The notes: generated by a model not told the origin, from the letters alone. Shown: positions 9,072 through 16,320, counted from the first letter of the stretch. The stretch is 64,000 bases of DNA from Ensifer sp. Root278 (GCF_001429285.1 NZ_LMJJ01000012.1:62530-126529); one strand, 5' to 3'. Translations and numbers: made by a program.

Positions 9072-9539
9072 ATGAAGATCGACAACAGCATCTCGAACTA
9101 CTACTTCTCCCAACGCCGCCAGCAGATGGGTACGGTTTCGCCGATAGAAGAGACCGGCACCGACGCGCGCCCGCGCCAAGCCCCGACGATTGCGCCGCCG
9201 TCGACGTTGAATGCGCTCTCCAACGCCTTGTGGGCGACCGCGACCCGCGACGAAACCGGCACGGCCTCGATCACGGACCAGGAAGGGGCGGCTCCCTCAG
9301 GCAACTCGGTCAGCGACGAATTCCTGAAGCGCGCGAAGATGAGCCTGGCGGAACAGATCCGCGCGCAGATCCTGGAATCGCTTGGTCTCAGTGAAGAAGA
9401 CCTCAAGGCGATGGATCCCGATCAGCGCAAGGCTGTCGAGGACGAAGTCCGCCAGGCGATCGAACGTGCGATGGGTGTCGAAAAGCAACGTGATGACGCC
9501 GCTACGGACATCGCGAACGGCGGCGATGACATCCTCTGA
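9072..9539 (+). CDS. Conserved hypothetical protein, acidic C-terminal helical segment
   Basis: 155 residues, no family recognised. The first 80 residues are low in structure (Ser, Thr, Pro and Ala rich). Residues about 85-145 look helical and charged (FLKRAKMSLAEQIRAQILE, then LGLSEEDLKAMDPDQRKAVE), a pattern seen in other short rhizobial hypotheticals. There is no signal peptide or membrane segment. It sits 104 bp after gcd on the same strand, but two hairpins lie between, so co-transcription is uncertain. Coding is supported by GC3 bias, the start context and a length with no competing frame. Confidence 0.7.
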   Translation: MKIDNSISNYYFSQRRQQMGTVSPIEETGTDARPRQAPTIAPPSTLNALSNALWATATRDETGTASITDQEGAAPSGNSVSDEFLKRAKMSLAEQIRAQILESLGLSEEDLKAMDPDQRKAVEDEVRQAIERAMGVEKQRDDAATDIANGGDDIL

Positions 9540-9730
9540 GCAAGCGGAATTGCCGGTCCGGCTTGCCTCGGTCCGGTTATGGATTGTAACCGCGAGCCCG
9601 GCGCGCAAAGCGACCTTCGGCCGGGAGATGGCTGAGCTTGGCGCTGTTCGAGTAGGTCAGGCCAGGATTTGCCGACGCCACAGTCTCGGCATTCGGGAGG
9701 GCCTAGATGGGCCCTTCCCTCCCACTGCCA

Positions 9731-9777
9731 TTGACACCCGACAGCGTGTCATTATCTATTGCTCCAGAAGCTATAGG
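9731..9777 (+). promoter_or_regulatory. Candidate promoter and MerR-type operator upstream of the MerR gene
   Basis: TTGACA (9731-9736) with TATCTA (9753-9758), 16-bp spacer, and an inverted repeat GACAC/GTGTC over the -35 and spacer (9733-9750). An imperfect dyad CTCCAG-N3-CTATAGG (9762-9777), similar in look to MerR-family sites, lies just before the start codon. Autoregulation is inferred. Confidence 0.45.
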
Positions 9778-9789
9778 TTTGAGGCGAGC

Positions 9790-10203
9790 ATGTATTCCAT
9801 CGGCGATCTCTCACGGCGCACCGGCGTCAAAATCCCGACGATCCGCTATTACGAGCAGATGGGGCTGATCGCGGCACCCGAACGGTCCGAAGGCAACCAG
9901 CGGCGCTATGAGAAGAGCGAGCTCGAGCGACTTGCCTTCATCCGCCATGCGCGCGACCTCGGCCTGTCGATCGATTCCATCCGCGACTTGCTCGCCCTCA
10001 GCCAGCATCCGGAACGCCCGTGCGGCGAAGCCGACCGGATCGCCAGCGAACATCTGGCGACCGTTCGCGAGAAGATCGCCCGGCTGAAGAAGCTGGAGCA
10101 GGAACTGGAACGCATCGTCGCCTGCGACGGCAACCATACGGTGGGCGACTGCTATGTGATCCGGGCCCTGGCCGACCACTCGATGTGCGAAAACGAGCAC
10201 TGA
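9790..10203 (+). CDS. MerR family regulator, divalent-metal type (ZntR/CadR/PbrR-like)
   Basis: 137 residues. The N-terminal winged helix-turn-helix reads MYSIGDLSRRTGVKIPTIRYYEQ with the family's NQRRY wing. It is followed by a dimerisation helix (VREKIARLKKLEQELERIV) and a metal-binding loop. Cysteines at 78, 112 and 121 match the three-Cys pattern of Zn/Cd/Pb sensors; the C112-x8-C121 spacing is one residue longer than the Cu(I) sensor CueR. Family members activate efflux genes by untwisting a long-spacer promoter. No efflux ATPase or diffusion facilitator is adjacent, so the target is unknown. Start at ATG 9790, directly at the conserved domain. Confidence 0.85.
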   Translation: MYSIGDLSRRTGVKIPTIRYYEQMGLIAAPERSEGNQRRYEKSELERLAFIRHARDLGLSIDSIRDLLALSQHPERPCGEADRIASEHLATVREKIARLKKLEQELERIVACDGNHTVGDCYVIRALADHSMCENEH

Positions 10204-10242
10204 GACTGCCGAGCCACCGTCGCTCGCGCGAAAAAATTCCCG

Positions 10243-10270
10243 TTGACAAAATCGCGAAAACGAACAATCT
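10243..10270 (+). promoter_or_regulatory. Promoter for a leaderless attenuator transcript
   Basis: Consensus TTGACA at 10243-10248 and CAATCT at 10265-10270, 16-bp spacer. The predicted start of transcription coincides with the ATG of the leader ORF at 10278, so the mRNA would be leaderless, as known for the rhizobial trp leader. Confidence 0.65.
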
Positions 10271-10277
10271 AGCGCCC

Positions 10278-10328
10278 ATGATCAAGAACGCACCCATTTG
10301 CCGCGTGTATTTTTGGCTGTTCCGATAG
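10278..10328 (+). CDS. 16-residue aromatic-rich leader peptide (MIKNAPICRVYFWLFR)
   Basis: Short ORF with no ribosome-binding site, beginning where transcription should start. Codons 11-15 are Tyr-Phe-Trp-Leu-Phe (TAT TTT TGG CTG TTC), followed by Arg and the stop. Downstream lie antiterminator and terminator hairpins whose formation would depend on where a ribosome pauses in this ORF. The layout parallels the leaderless trpL of Sinorhizobium, but the peptide is different and the downstream gene is an acetyltransferase. Translation is inferred from the architecture. Confidence 0.6.
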   Translation: MIKNAPICRVYFWLFR

Positions 10329-10382
10329 GAGCGGCCTGCTGATCATATTCAACAAGGCCGCCATCAGGCGGCTTTTGTTTTT
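10300..10382 (+). promoter_or_regulatory. Four-segment transcription attenuator
   Basis: Segment 1 GCCGC (10300-10304, inside the leader ORF) can pair with segment 2 GCGGC (10331-10335). Segment 2 GCGGCCT (10331-10337) can instead pair with segment 3 AGGCCGC (10355-10361) as antiterminator. Segment 3 overlaps GCCGCC (10357-10362), which pairs with segment 4 GGCGGC (10367-10372) to form the terminator. A ribosome stalled on the aromatic codons would cover segment 1 and free 2:3; one finishing at the stop would cover segment 2 and allow 3:4. Confidence 0.65.
10354..10382 (+). terminator. Intrinsic terminator of the attenuator
   Basis: GCCGCC-ATCA-GGCGGC stem-loop (10357-10372), extended by A-T/G-U pairs and followed by TTTTGTTTTT (10373-10382), 38 bp before the GNAT start codon. 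Confidence 0.8.
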
Positions 10383-10420
10383 CCGGCTCCTGATGGCGAG
10401 AAAACCCGAGGAGCCAAGAC

Positions 10421-10924
10421 ATGCTACAGACCGCCATCCCTACCCTTCATCCGGTCCCGTCGACGCGGCCACCGATGGTCACGATCCGCTGCGCCAAGCA
10501 GCGCGACCTGCCGGAACTGCGCGAGATGATCGCCGAGCTTGCCGCCCACCACGGCGATGCCGCGCCGATCACGCCCGAACAGCTCGAGCGCGATCTCTTC
10601 GGCCGCACGCCCTGGATCACGGCACTCGTTGCCGAGGCCGGCAATCGGCTGATCGGCTATGCGATCCTGGTGCCGATCTACCGGGCAGCCGAAGGTGCAC
10701 GCGGCATGGAACTGCATCACCTCTTCGTTCGCCCTGAAAGCCGCGGCACCGGCATCGGCCGTCACCTCGTTGCCAAGGCGCGCGAGCAGGCGAAGATGGC
10801 CGGCTGCGACTTCCTTTCGGTCAGCGCCGCCACGGGCAACTTCCAGGCGCATCATTTCTACGAATCCGAACGCTTCGTGCCTCGTCCGGTGACCGGCATG
10901 CGCTATATGCAGAAGCTTGGATGA
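10421..10924 (+). CDS. GNAT family N-acetyltransferase
   Basis: 167 residues. The acetyl-CoA-binding signature is seen as LHHLFVRPESRGTGIGRHLV (RGTGIG pyrophosphate loop), followed by the C-terminal HFYESERFVPR strand. The fold resembles diamine/aminoglycoside-like acetyltransferases, but the acceptor cannot be told. The start at 10421 is fixed by GAGGAG (10409-10414), 6 nt upstream; the alternative ATG at 10475 has no such site. It lies behind an attenuator and 10 bp ahead of a DJ-1 family gene, so both are probably one transcript controlled by the leader. Confidence 0.88.
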   Translation: MLQTAIPTLHPVPSTRPPMVTIRCAKQRDLPELREMIAELAAHHGDAAPITPEQLERDLFGRTPWITALVAEAGNRLIGYAILVPIYRAAEGARGMELHHLFVRPESRGTGIGRHLVAKAREQAKMAGCDFLSVSAATGNFQAHHFYESERFVPRPVTGMRYMQKLG

Positions 10925-10934
10925 GGATCGAACG

Positions 10935-11522
10935 ATGCGTCTTGCAATCGTGCTCTGTGAAGGCTTCGCCGATTGGGAATGTGCGCTGTTGATGGCGGCG
11001 GCGCGCACCCATCTCGGCATCGATGTCGAGGTCGCCACAGCCGACGGCGCACGCGTGACGTCGATGGGCGGGCTCGACGTCTCGGCGCATCTGTCGATCG
11101 ACGCGCTCGATCCTGCGGGCTTCGATGGCTTGGTGATCTGCGGCGGATCGATCTGGGACACGAATGAGGCTCCTGATCTCTCGACAACGATCCGCGCTTT
11201 CGATCGCGACAAGCGGGTGGTCGCGGCCATCTGCGGTGGTGTCAATGCGCTCGCCACAAGCGGTCTTCTCAACGGCATCGACCACACCGGCAACAGCGCC
11301 GAAAGCCTTGCGGCGCTGCCCGGCTATCGCGGTGGGCCGCACTATCGCGATCAGCCGCAGGCACTGCGCGGCGGCCATGTCGTCACCGCCGCCGGAACCG
11401 CGCCGATCAGTTTTGCCGGCGAGATCCTGCACGGACTTGGCCTTGGCTCGACGGAACTCGACGGCTTTCTCGCGCTCTACGGACACGAGCATCGGACGAA
11501 TGAAAGCGGCAGCGTCGGCTGA
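10935..11522 (+). CDS. DJ-1/PfpI family protein (class I glutamine-amidotransferase-like)
   Basis: 195 residues with the DJ-1/PfpI flavodoxin-like fold. It opens MRLAIVLCEGFADWECALLM, where the Glu of the catalytic pair is expected, and has the nucleophile elbow AAICGG with Cys100. Relatives act as glyoxalases, deglycases, chaperones or peptidases, and the activity here is not predictable. It begins 10 bp after the acetyltransferase stop with GAGG in the gap, so the two form an operon. A mosaic repeat follows. Confidence 0.85.
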   Translation: MRLAIVLCEGFADWECALLMAAARTHLGIDVEVATADGARVTSMGGLDVSAHLSIDALDPAGFDGLVICGGSIWDTNEAPDLSTTIRAFDRDKRVVAAICGGVNALATSGLLNGIDHTGNSAESLAALPGYRGGPHYRDQPQALRGGHVVTAAGTAPISFAGEILHGLGLGSTELDGFLALYGHEHRTNESGSVG

Positions 11523-11540
11523 GACTTGCGCTAAAGCGCC

Positions 11541-11636
11541 GTGCGTTCTTATGAACGCACAAAGGTCGCTCTAGCACTTTGATTCTAGAGCATCTTTCTG
11601 CCCACAGCGATTCCACTTGAGGGCAGGATGCTCTAG
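11541..11636. repeat. Palindromic repeat R2, subtype a, copy 1
   Basis: Hairpin GTGCGTTC/GAACGCAC (11541-11560), then AAAGGTCGCTCTAGCACTTTG, then a second hairpin CTAGAGCATC (11585-11594) / GATGCTCTAG (11627-11636) with inner CTGCCC/GGGCAG. The end of the repeat contains the stop codon of the convergent nitroreductase gene. Confidence 0.85.
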
Positions 11637-12307
11637 AGCCAGTTCGAGATCTGATCCAACGGCTTTTTCACCTTGCCGGCGACCGGAACGGTCGCATCCG
11701 GGGCGGGATAACCGACAACCAGGATCAGGAACGGCTTTTCACTTTCCGGTCGGCCGCAGATCTCATTGAGGAAATTCATTGGCGCCGGTGTATGGGTGAG
11801 TGTCGCGAGCCCGGCATGATGCAGCGCCGTGATCAGGATACCCGTGGCGATGCCGACACCTTCGTTGATGTAGTAGTTCTTCTTCAGGTCGCCCGGATTG
11901 GGGCCGCCGCGCTTCTGCGAGAAGATGACGATCAGGTAGGGAGCGGTCTCAAGGAAAGGTTTGTCCTCGTCCGTGCCCAGTGGCGCCAATGCGTCGAGCC
12001 ATTCCTGCGGCGCCTTATCCCGATAGAAGATGCGCTCTTCCTCTTCCGCCGCGCGGCGCACCTCGGCCTTGATCGCGGCGCTCTCGATGACCGTGAAATG
12101 CCAGGGCTGATGATTGGCGCCACTCGGCGCCGTGCCGGCCGCCTTCAGACAGGTTTCGATCACCTCCCGCGGCACCGTGCGATCGCTGAAATAGCGTGTG
12201 GTGCGCCGACGGTTGATCTCGTCGTAGAAGTCGGCGGCACGCGTCGCCATCTCCTCGGGGCTGCGCTCGATCCACTGGTCATAGGGCACGGTTTCGTGTG
12301 GGCGCAT
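11633..12307 (-). CDS. Nitroreductase-family flavoprotein, iodotyrosine-deiodinase-like
   Basis: 224 residues, FMN-dependent nitroreductase fold. It resembles iodotyrosine deiodinase rather than NfsA/Nfs[35 protein letters not shown], the lid-like [10 protein letters not shown] segment, [18 protein letters not shown], and a C-terminal [15 protein letters not shown]. Deiodinase relatives remove halogens from halotyrosines, and bacterial homologues are known; the substrate here is inferred only. The last Leu codon and the stop lie within repeat R2 copy 1, and another R2 copy lies just upstream, so the gene is bracketed by repeats. No partner reductase is adjacent. Confidence 0.85.
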   Translation of the reverse strand: MRPHETVPYDQWIERSPEEMATRAADFYDEINRRRTTRYFSDRTVPREVIETCLKAAGTAPSGANHQPWHFTVIESAAIKAEVRRAAEEEERIFYRDKAPQEWLDALAPLGTDEDKPFLETAPYLIVIFSQKRGGPNPGDLKKNYYINEGVGIATGILITALHHAGLATLTHTPAPMNFLNEICGRPESEKPFLILVVGYPAPDATVPVAGKVKKPLDQISNWL

Positions 12308-12335
12308 TCAGTCTCCTCCTCGTTGTCCTGCAGCA

Positions 12336-12430
12336 ACGCGCGCCCCTCTTGACGCACAAAGGTCGCTGCAGCACTTTGAATTCCTGCATGTTTTTCCCCT
12401 CAACCGGTGACGATCGGGGAAAGCATGCAG
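12336..12430. repeat. Palindromic repeat R2, subtype b, copy 3
   Basis: Shares the core GACGCACAAAGGTCGCTGCAG and GCACTTTGAATT with the other R2 copies. Its second hairpin is CTGCATG (12384-12390) / CATGCAG (12424-12430) with inner TTTCCCC/GGGGAAA. It lies between the nitroreductase start and the diheme cytochrome stop. Confidence 0.85.
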
Positions 12431-12466
12431 AAGGAGTTGAGCGCGCCTCGACGCGAAGATCAAGGG

Positions 12467-13381
12467 TCAGAGCGCCGGGACCGCCTTGAGATAGGCGGCA
12501 ATCGCCTCCCGGTCGGCCGGCGTCAGTTTCGCCATGTTCTTCTGCACCTCGACCATCGAGCCGCCGACCGAATCGAATTCCGGCGTGAAGCCGGTTTCCA
12601 GATAGGAGGCGATATCTGATGCACTCCAGCCGCCGATGCTCTTGGAACCGGGTGTGATGTCGGGGATGCGGCCCTGGCCCTCCGGATTCGGCGCGCCGGC
12701 CAGCCACTGATCGGGCTCGAAACCGCCAATCGCATTACGGGGCGTATGGCACTCGCCGCAATGGCCCGGTCCCTCGACGAGATACTGGCCGCGGGCAAGC
12801 TTTGGATCGTTGGCGTCCACCGCGACGCGTGGCTTGTCTGTCAGGAACAGCAGCTTCCAGCCGCCCAATGCCACCCGCATATTGTAGGGGAACGGCAGTT
12901 CGTGCGGCGGCGCCACGTAAGCGCTCTTCGGCAGGGTCTTCATGAAACCCCAGAGATCGTTGACGTCATTGGGCGTCATGCGCGTATAGGAGCCATAGGG
13001 GAAGGACGGATAGAGATGCTCGCCGTTGCGTCCCACGCCGCGGGTCATCGCATTGCCGAAGTCCGCAAGCGTCCACCCGCCGATGCCGGCGGTCTCGTCA
13101 GGCGAGATGTTCGGCGCATGGAAGGTTCCGAACGGGCTCTTCAACGGTGCGCCGCCGGAAAGAACGAGGCGAGCGTCACCTTCGGCGCCCCGCTTGGCGT
13201 GACAGCTCACGCAGCCGCCGGCCCAGAAAACCTGTTCGCCGTTGGCAAGATCCGGTTCCCCGAGCCCCTCCCAATGAGACGCACTCCACGGCGCCGGCTT
13301 CGTCAGCCACCAGAAGGCTGCTCCACCCACGACGCCCAGCACCACAAGACCCGAAATCAGCTTTCTCGTGCGACGCCCCAT
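12467..13381 (-). CDS. Membrane-anchored diheme c-type cytochrome
   Basis: 304 residues with one N-terminal membrane anchor (residues about 9-27) and two cytochrome c domains, each with a heme motif: CVSCH in the first and CGECH in the second. It resembles the cytochrome subunits of periplasmic alcohol, aldehyde or gluconate dehydrogenases and SoxX-type carriers, and should pass electrons in the periplasm. The start is set at ATG 13381 because AGGGG lies about 5 nt upstream; a GTG at 13387 would add two residues. It lies 109 bp downstream of a cytochrome c' gene on the same strand, so co-transcription is likely. No dehydrogenase subunit is adjacent. Confidence 0.88.
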   Translation of the reverse strand: MGRRTRKLISGLVVLGVVGGAAFWWLTKPAPWSASHWEGLGEPDLANGEQVFWAGGCVSCHAKRGAEGDARLVLSGGAPLKSPFGTFHAPNISPDETAGIGGWTLADFGNAMTRGVGRNGEHLYPSFPYGSYTRMTPNDVNDLWGFMKTLPKSAYVAPPHELPFPYNMRVALGGWKLLFLTDKPRVAVDANDPKLARGQYLVEGPGHCGECHTPRNAIGGFEPDQWLAGAPNPEGQGRIPDITPGSKSIGGWSASDIASYLETGFTPEFDSVGGSMVEVQKNMAKLTPADREAIAAYLKAVPAL

Positions 13382-13490
13382 TGTCACCCCTCATGCCTAG
13401 CCGCAGGCGGGCCGGCTCTAAATGCAGATAGAGGCACGCGGCTCGAAGTCGCGTGCCTCCCTAGTCAACATGATGCGACGTCGCCGCCCC

Positions 13491-13937
13491 TTAATCCTTC
13501 TTCAGGCGATAGCTCTCATGACAGCTGCCGCAGTCCTTGCCGATGCCGCCAAGGGCCGCGCCGACTCCGGCCTGGTCAGCCGGGAGCTGTGCCAGAACCG
13601 TCGCGGTATCCGTGCCGAGCTTGGCGGCCTTGGCCTTGAAGTCATCCATGTTTACCCAGATCTTCGGGCTCGCCTCGGTCTCATGCCCCGTCTCCGAACC
13701 GGCCGGGAAATGGTCAGGGAAGGTCTTTATCGTTTCGCTGATCGTCGTCAGCGACGCTTTGACGACCTCGGCGTCATAGGGTTTCTCACCTTTGGCGATG
13801 CCGGCAAGCGCGCCGGTCGCCGCACCCACCTTTTTCATCAGCTGCTGACGAACCACCTGCGGCTCGTCGGCTGCCGTGACGGCAGTAACCCCCAGGCCCG
13901 CAAGAGCGGCAGCCAACATCAGTGCGCGTATTTTCAT
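13491..13937 (-). CDS. Cytochrome c' / c-556 family protein
   Basis: 148 residues. A signal peptide (about residues 1-22, ending AVTAA) leads into a four-helix bundle with the heme motif CGSCH very near the C-terminus, followed by ESYRLKKD. This is the hallmark of cytochrome c', a periplasmic NO-binding or electron-transfer heme protein. Start at ATG 13937, preceded by GGGAGAA. It is first in a probable two-gene unit with the diheme cytochrome c. Its upstream region holds two inverted repeats (14036-14062 and 14115-14153), suggesting specific regulation. Confidence 0.88.
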   Translation of the reverse strand: MKIRALMLAAALAGLGVTAVTAADEPQVVRQQLMKKVGAATGALAGIAKGEKPYDAEVVKASLTTISETIKTFPDHFPAGSETGHETEASPKIWVNMDDFKAKAAKLGTDTATVLAQLPADQAGVGAALGGIGKDCGSCHESYRLKKD

Positions 13938-14035
13938 CAGGTTCTCCCGGTCAATCAAATCTGTTTGGCGAATCTGCCTGGCAAGCCTTCATGTCCAATG
14001 CGCCGGCATGATGTCATCTTGATTATTCTGCGGAA

Positions 14036-14062
14036 GTAACATTTTTTTGATGTGCTTGTTAC
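14036..14062. promoter_or_regulatory. GTAACA/TGTTAC inverted repeat upstream of the cytochrome c' gene
   Basis: 6-bp arms at 14036-14041 and 14057-14062, AT-rich spacer, about 100 bp before the cytochrome c' start codon. Role inferred from position only. Confidence 0.35.
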
Positions 14063-14114
14063 GACAGCAGAATTTCCAATGATCGCCTCGTATTTCCGGG
14101 ATTTCGACCGGTCA

Positions 14115-14153
14115 GAAGTATAAATATGACATTTATAATCATGTTTATACTTC
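14115..14153. promoter_or_regulatory. 39-bp AT-rich dyad upstream of the cytochrome c' operon
   Basis: GAAGTATAAA (14115-14124) and TTTATACTTC (14144-14153) are perfect 10-bp arms, with an inner ATGA/TCAT pair. It lies between the LysE stop and the cytochrome c' gene. It could be a regulator site or an AT-rich terminator element. Confidence 0.5.
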
Positions 14154-14173
14154 ACTCGCGGCCACGATGGACA

Positions 14174-14806
14174 TCAGTTCGCCCAGCCCTGCCAGATGGT
14201 GAACGCCGCGACCAGAATGAGCACCACGCCGGCGGCGCGGCCGATCCACATCGTTGCGCCGGGGCTGCCAACCAGGAAATCACGACCGCGGCCGGCGGCA
14301 AGCGCCAGGCCGCCATAGATCGCGAGCTGCGTTGTCGCGATCATTGCGGCCATGACCAGAGCCTGCGACCAGATCGGCCCAAACTGGGGTTTGAGGAACT
14401 GCGGATAGACCGCCAGCATGAAGAGATAGGCCTTGGGGTTCATCAGGCTCGTCAGCGCACCCTGCCGGAAACTCGCCCAGCGCGAGAGCTTCCCCGAGCC
14501 TTCGATGCCGCCGATGGTGATCGAACTCCTGACGAGCGAAAAGCCGATCCAGGCGATATAGGCAGCACCGGCGACGAGCAGCACGTTGAAGAGACCAGGC
14601 ACCAGATGCAGAATGACGCTGACCCCGAGCGCCGCATAGAGCGTGTGCAGCACGCCGCCCGCCATGATGCCGGCCGTCGCCGACAGGCCGGAGGCCCGGC
14701 CGCCGGTCAGCGAGTTCGCCAGAACGAAGACCATGTCCATGCCCGGCACGATGATGATGCCGAACAGCAAGGTGAAGAAGAGCCAGAGATTTTCCGTGTA
14801 GGTCAT
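14174..14806 (-). CDS. LysE/RhtB family amino-acid exporter
   Basis: 210 residues with about six membrane helices. Family motifs are GIIIVPGMDMVFVLANSLTGGRASGLSATAGI near the N-terminus (the PGPN-like region with a G-rich loop) and LMNPKAYLFMLAVYPQF in the middle. The family exports amino acids such as threonine, homoserine or lysine; the substrate is not predictable. It is divergent from a WYL-domain regulator across 131 bp, and that regulator is its likely controller. Confidence 0.88.
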   Translation of the reverse strand: MTYTENLWLFFTLLFGIIIVPGMDMVFVLANSLTGGRASGLSATAGIMAGGVLHTLYAALGVSVILHLVPGLFNVLLVAGAAYIAWIGFSLVRSSITIGGIEGSGKLSRWASFRQGALTSLMNPKAYLFMLAVYPQFLKPQFGPIWSQALVMAAMIATTQLAIYGGLALAAGRGRDFLVGSPGATMWIGRAAGVVLILVAAFTIWQGWAN

Positions 14807-14937
14807 GTCAGTTGTCCGTCGCCTGATTTTTCATTTCTCTATACGAATTGCTGTTTTTTCAATTCGTTGGCTGATGGTATAAATCCGGGCAACTGACAAG
14901 GTATTGTCAGGAGCGTTGACGACGGGAGCGGTTTTCG

Positions 14938-15633
14938 ATGCGCAAGGCGGCACGGCTTTTCGAGATCATCCAGATCCTCAGGCTTGCGCGAAAGCCCGTG
15001 ACCGGCGCGGCGATGGCCGAGACGCTGGAGGTGACGGTGCGCTCGATCTACCGCGATATCGCAGCACTTCAGGCGATGCGGGTGCCGATCGAGGGCGGCC
15101 GCGGCATCGGCTATATCCTCAGGCCCGGTTTCGACCTGCCGCCGCTGATGTTCTCGATCGAAGAAACGGAAGCGATCGCCGTGGCGCTGGCGCTGCTTTC
15201 ACGGACCGGCGACGAAGAACTGAAGGCGGCAGCCGGCCGCGTCAACAAGAAGATCACTGCCGCGGTGCCCGAGCCGCTCCGGCTCGCCTTCCGTTCCCAG
15301 GCGCTGCATGCCTGGGGAACGATCGCCCCTTCGCCCGCCGGCATCGATCTCGCTTTGGTGCGCCGGGCGATCCGCGACGAGCAGAAGCTCGAACTCAACT
15401 ATCGCGACGAACTCGGCCGCGCGACGGAGCGGATGATCCGGCCCGTGGCGCTGATCTACTATTCCGAAACTGCCAACATCGTTGCCTGGTGCGAATTGCG
15501 GCAGGCTATCCGCAATTTCCGCGCCGACCGCGTCGAACATTGCGAGGCGGCGGGCGCGTATTTCCCGGGCGAAGGCAACCGCCTGAGGGAACTCTGGGTC
15601 AGCGCCTGGAAAACGCCACCGACCGCGGCCTGA
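14938..15633 (+). CDS. YafY-type HTH/WYL-domain transcriptional regulator
   Basis: 231 residues. The N-terminal HTH_11 domain reads RLFEIIQILRLARKPVTGAAMAETLEVTVRSIYRDIAALQ. The C-terminal WYL-like domain (about residues 140-225) contains RAIRDEQKLELNYRDELGR and the conserved RPVALIYYSETANIVAWC. WYL domains sense ligands such as nucleotides or ssDNA. It is divergent from the LysE-family exporter. Start at ATG 14938, the first Met of the conserved domain. Confidence 0.88.
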   Translation: MRKAARLFEIIQILRLARKPVTGAAMAETLEVTVRSIYRDIAALQAMRVPIEGGRGIGYILRPGFDLPPLMFSIEETEAIAVALALLSRTGDEELKAAAGRVNKKITAAVPEPLRLAFRSQALHAWGTIAPSPAGIDLALVRRAIRDEQKLELNYRDELGRATERMIRPVALIYYSETANIVAWCELRQAIRNFRADRVEHCEAAGAYFPGEGNRLRELWVSAWKTPPTAA

Positions 15634-15660
15634 CCCATCTATTGCCGGAGCGCAGCCCAA

Positions 15661-15689
15661 ATGAAAAGACCCGGCGCAAGCGCCGGGTC
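15661..15689 (-). terminator. Intrinsic terminator of sodB
   Basis: Perfect 9-bp stem 15668-15676 / 15681-15689 (GACCCGGCG, loop CAAG). In the minus direction it is followed by TTTTCATTT, 29 bp after the sodB stop. Confidence 0.85.
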
Positions 15690-15717
15690 CAAACGTCATG
15701 CACGGAAAACGAGCGAC

Positions 15718-16320
15718 TTACTTGGCCGCGGCTTCGTACATTTCGAGCACGTAGTCCCAATTGATCAGGCTGTCGACGAAGGCTTCGAGGTACTTCGGAC
15801 GGGCGTTGCGGTAGTCGATGTAATAGGAGTGTTCCCAGACATCGACGCCGAGGATCGGCGAAGCACCGTGAACGAGCGGGTTTTCGCCGTTCGGAGTCTT
15901 GGAGATCTCAAGCTTGCCGTTCTTGACCGAGAGCCATGCCCAGCCCGAGCCGAACTGGCCGGTGCCGGCAGCGATGAAATCGGCGCGGAACTTGTCGTAG
16001 CCGCCGAGGTCGGACTTGATGGCCGCGTCGAGCTTGGCCGGCAGGCTGGTGCCGCCGCCGCCCTTCTTCATCCACTTCCAGAAGTGGATGTGGTTGTAGT
16101 GCTGGCCGGCATTGTTGAACAGCGGCTGGTTGGTGCCATAGGACTTCTTGACGACTTCCTCGAGCGACAGGTCGGCAAGGCCGGCTTCTTCAGCAAGCTT
16201 GTTGCCGTTGGTCACGTAAGCGAGGTGATGCTTGTCGTGGTGGTATTCGAGCGTCTCGCGCGACATGTAGGGCGCCAGCGCATCGTAATCGTAGGGAAGG
16301 TTCGGCAATTCGAAAGCCAT
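15718..16320 (-). CDS. sodB: Superoxide dismutase, Fe/Mn family
   Basis: 200 residues. It dismutates superoxide to hydrogen peroxide and oxygen in the cytoplasm. Metal ligands are visible: His in EYHHDKHHLAYV, His in NNAGQHYNHIHFW, and the Asp and His of ILGVDVWEHSYYIDYRN. The FGSGWAWL strand is conserved. The rhizobial orthologue is known as SodB and can use Mn or Fe; metal preference cannot be read here. The start at MAFELPNLPYDYDAL is preferred over an upstream in-frame Met because it begins the conserved domain and follows GGAGA. It ends in an intrinsic terminator, and an inverted repeat lies upstream (16440-16460). Confidence 0.95.
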   Translation of the reverse strand: MAFELPNLPYDYDALAPYMSRETLEYHHDKHHLAYVTNGNKLAEEAGLADLSLEEVVKKSYGTNQPLFNNAGQHYNHIHFWKWMKKGGGGTSLPAKLDAAIKSDLGGYDKFRADFIAAGTGQFGSGWAWLSVKNGKLEISKTPNGENPLVHGASPILGVDVWEHSYYIDYRNARPKYLEAFVDSLINWDYVLEMYEAAAK

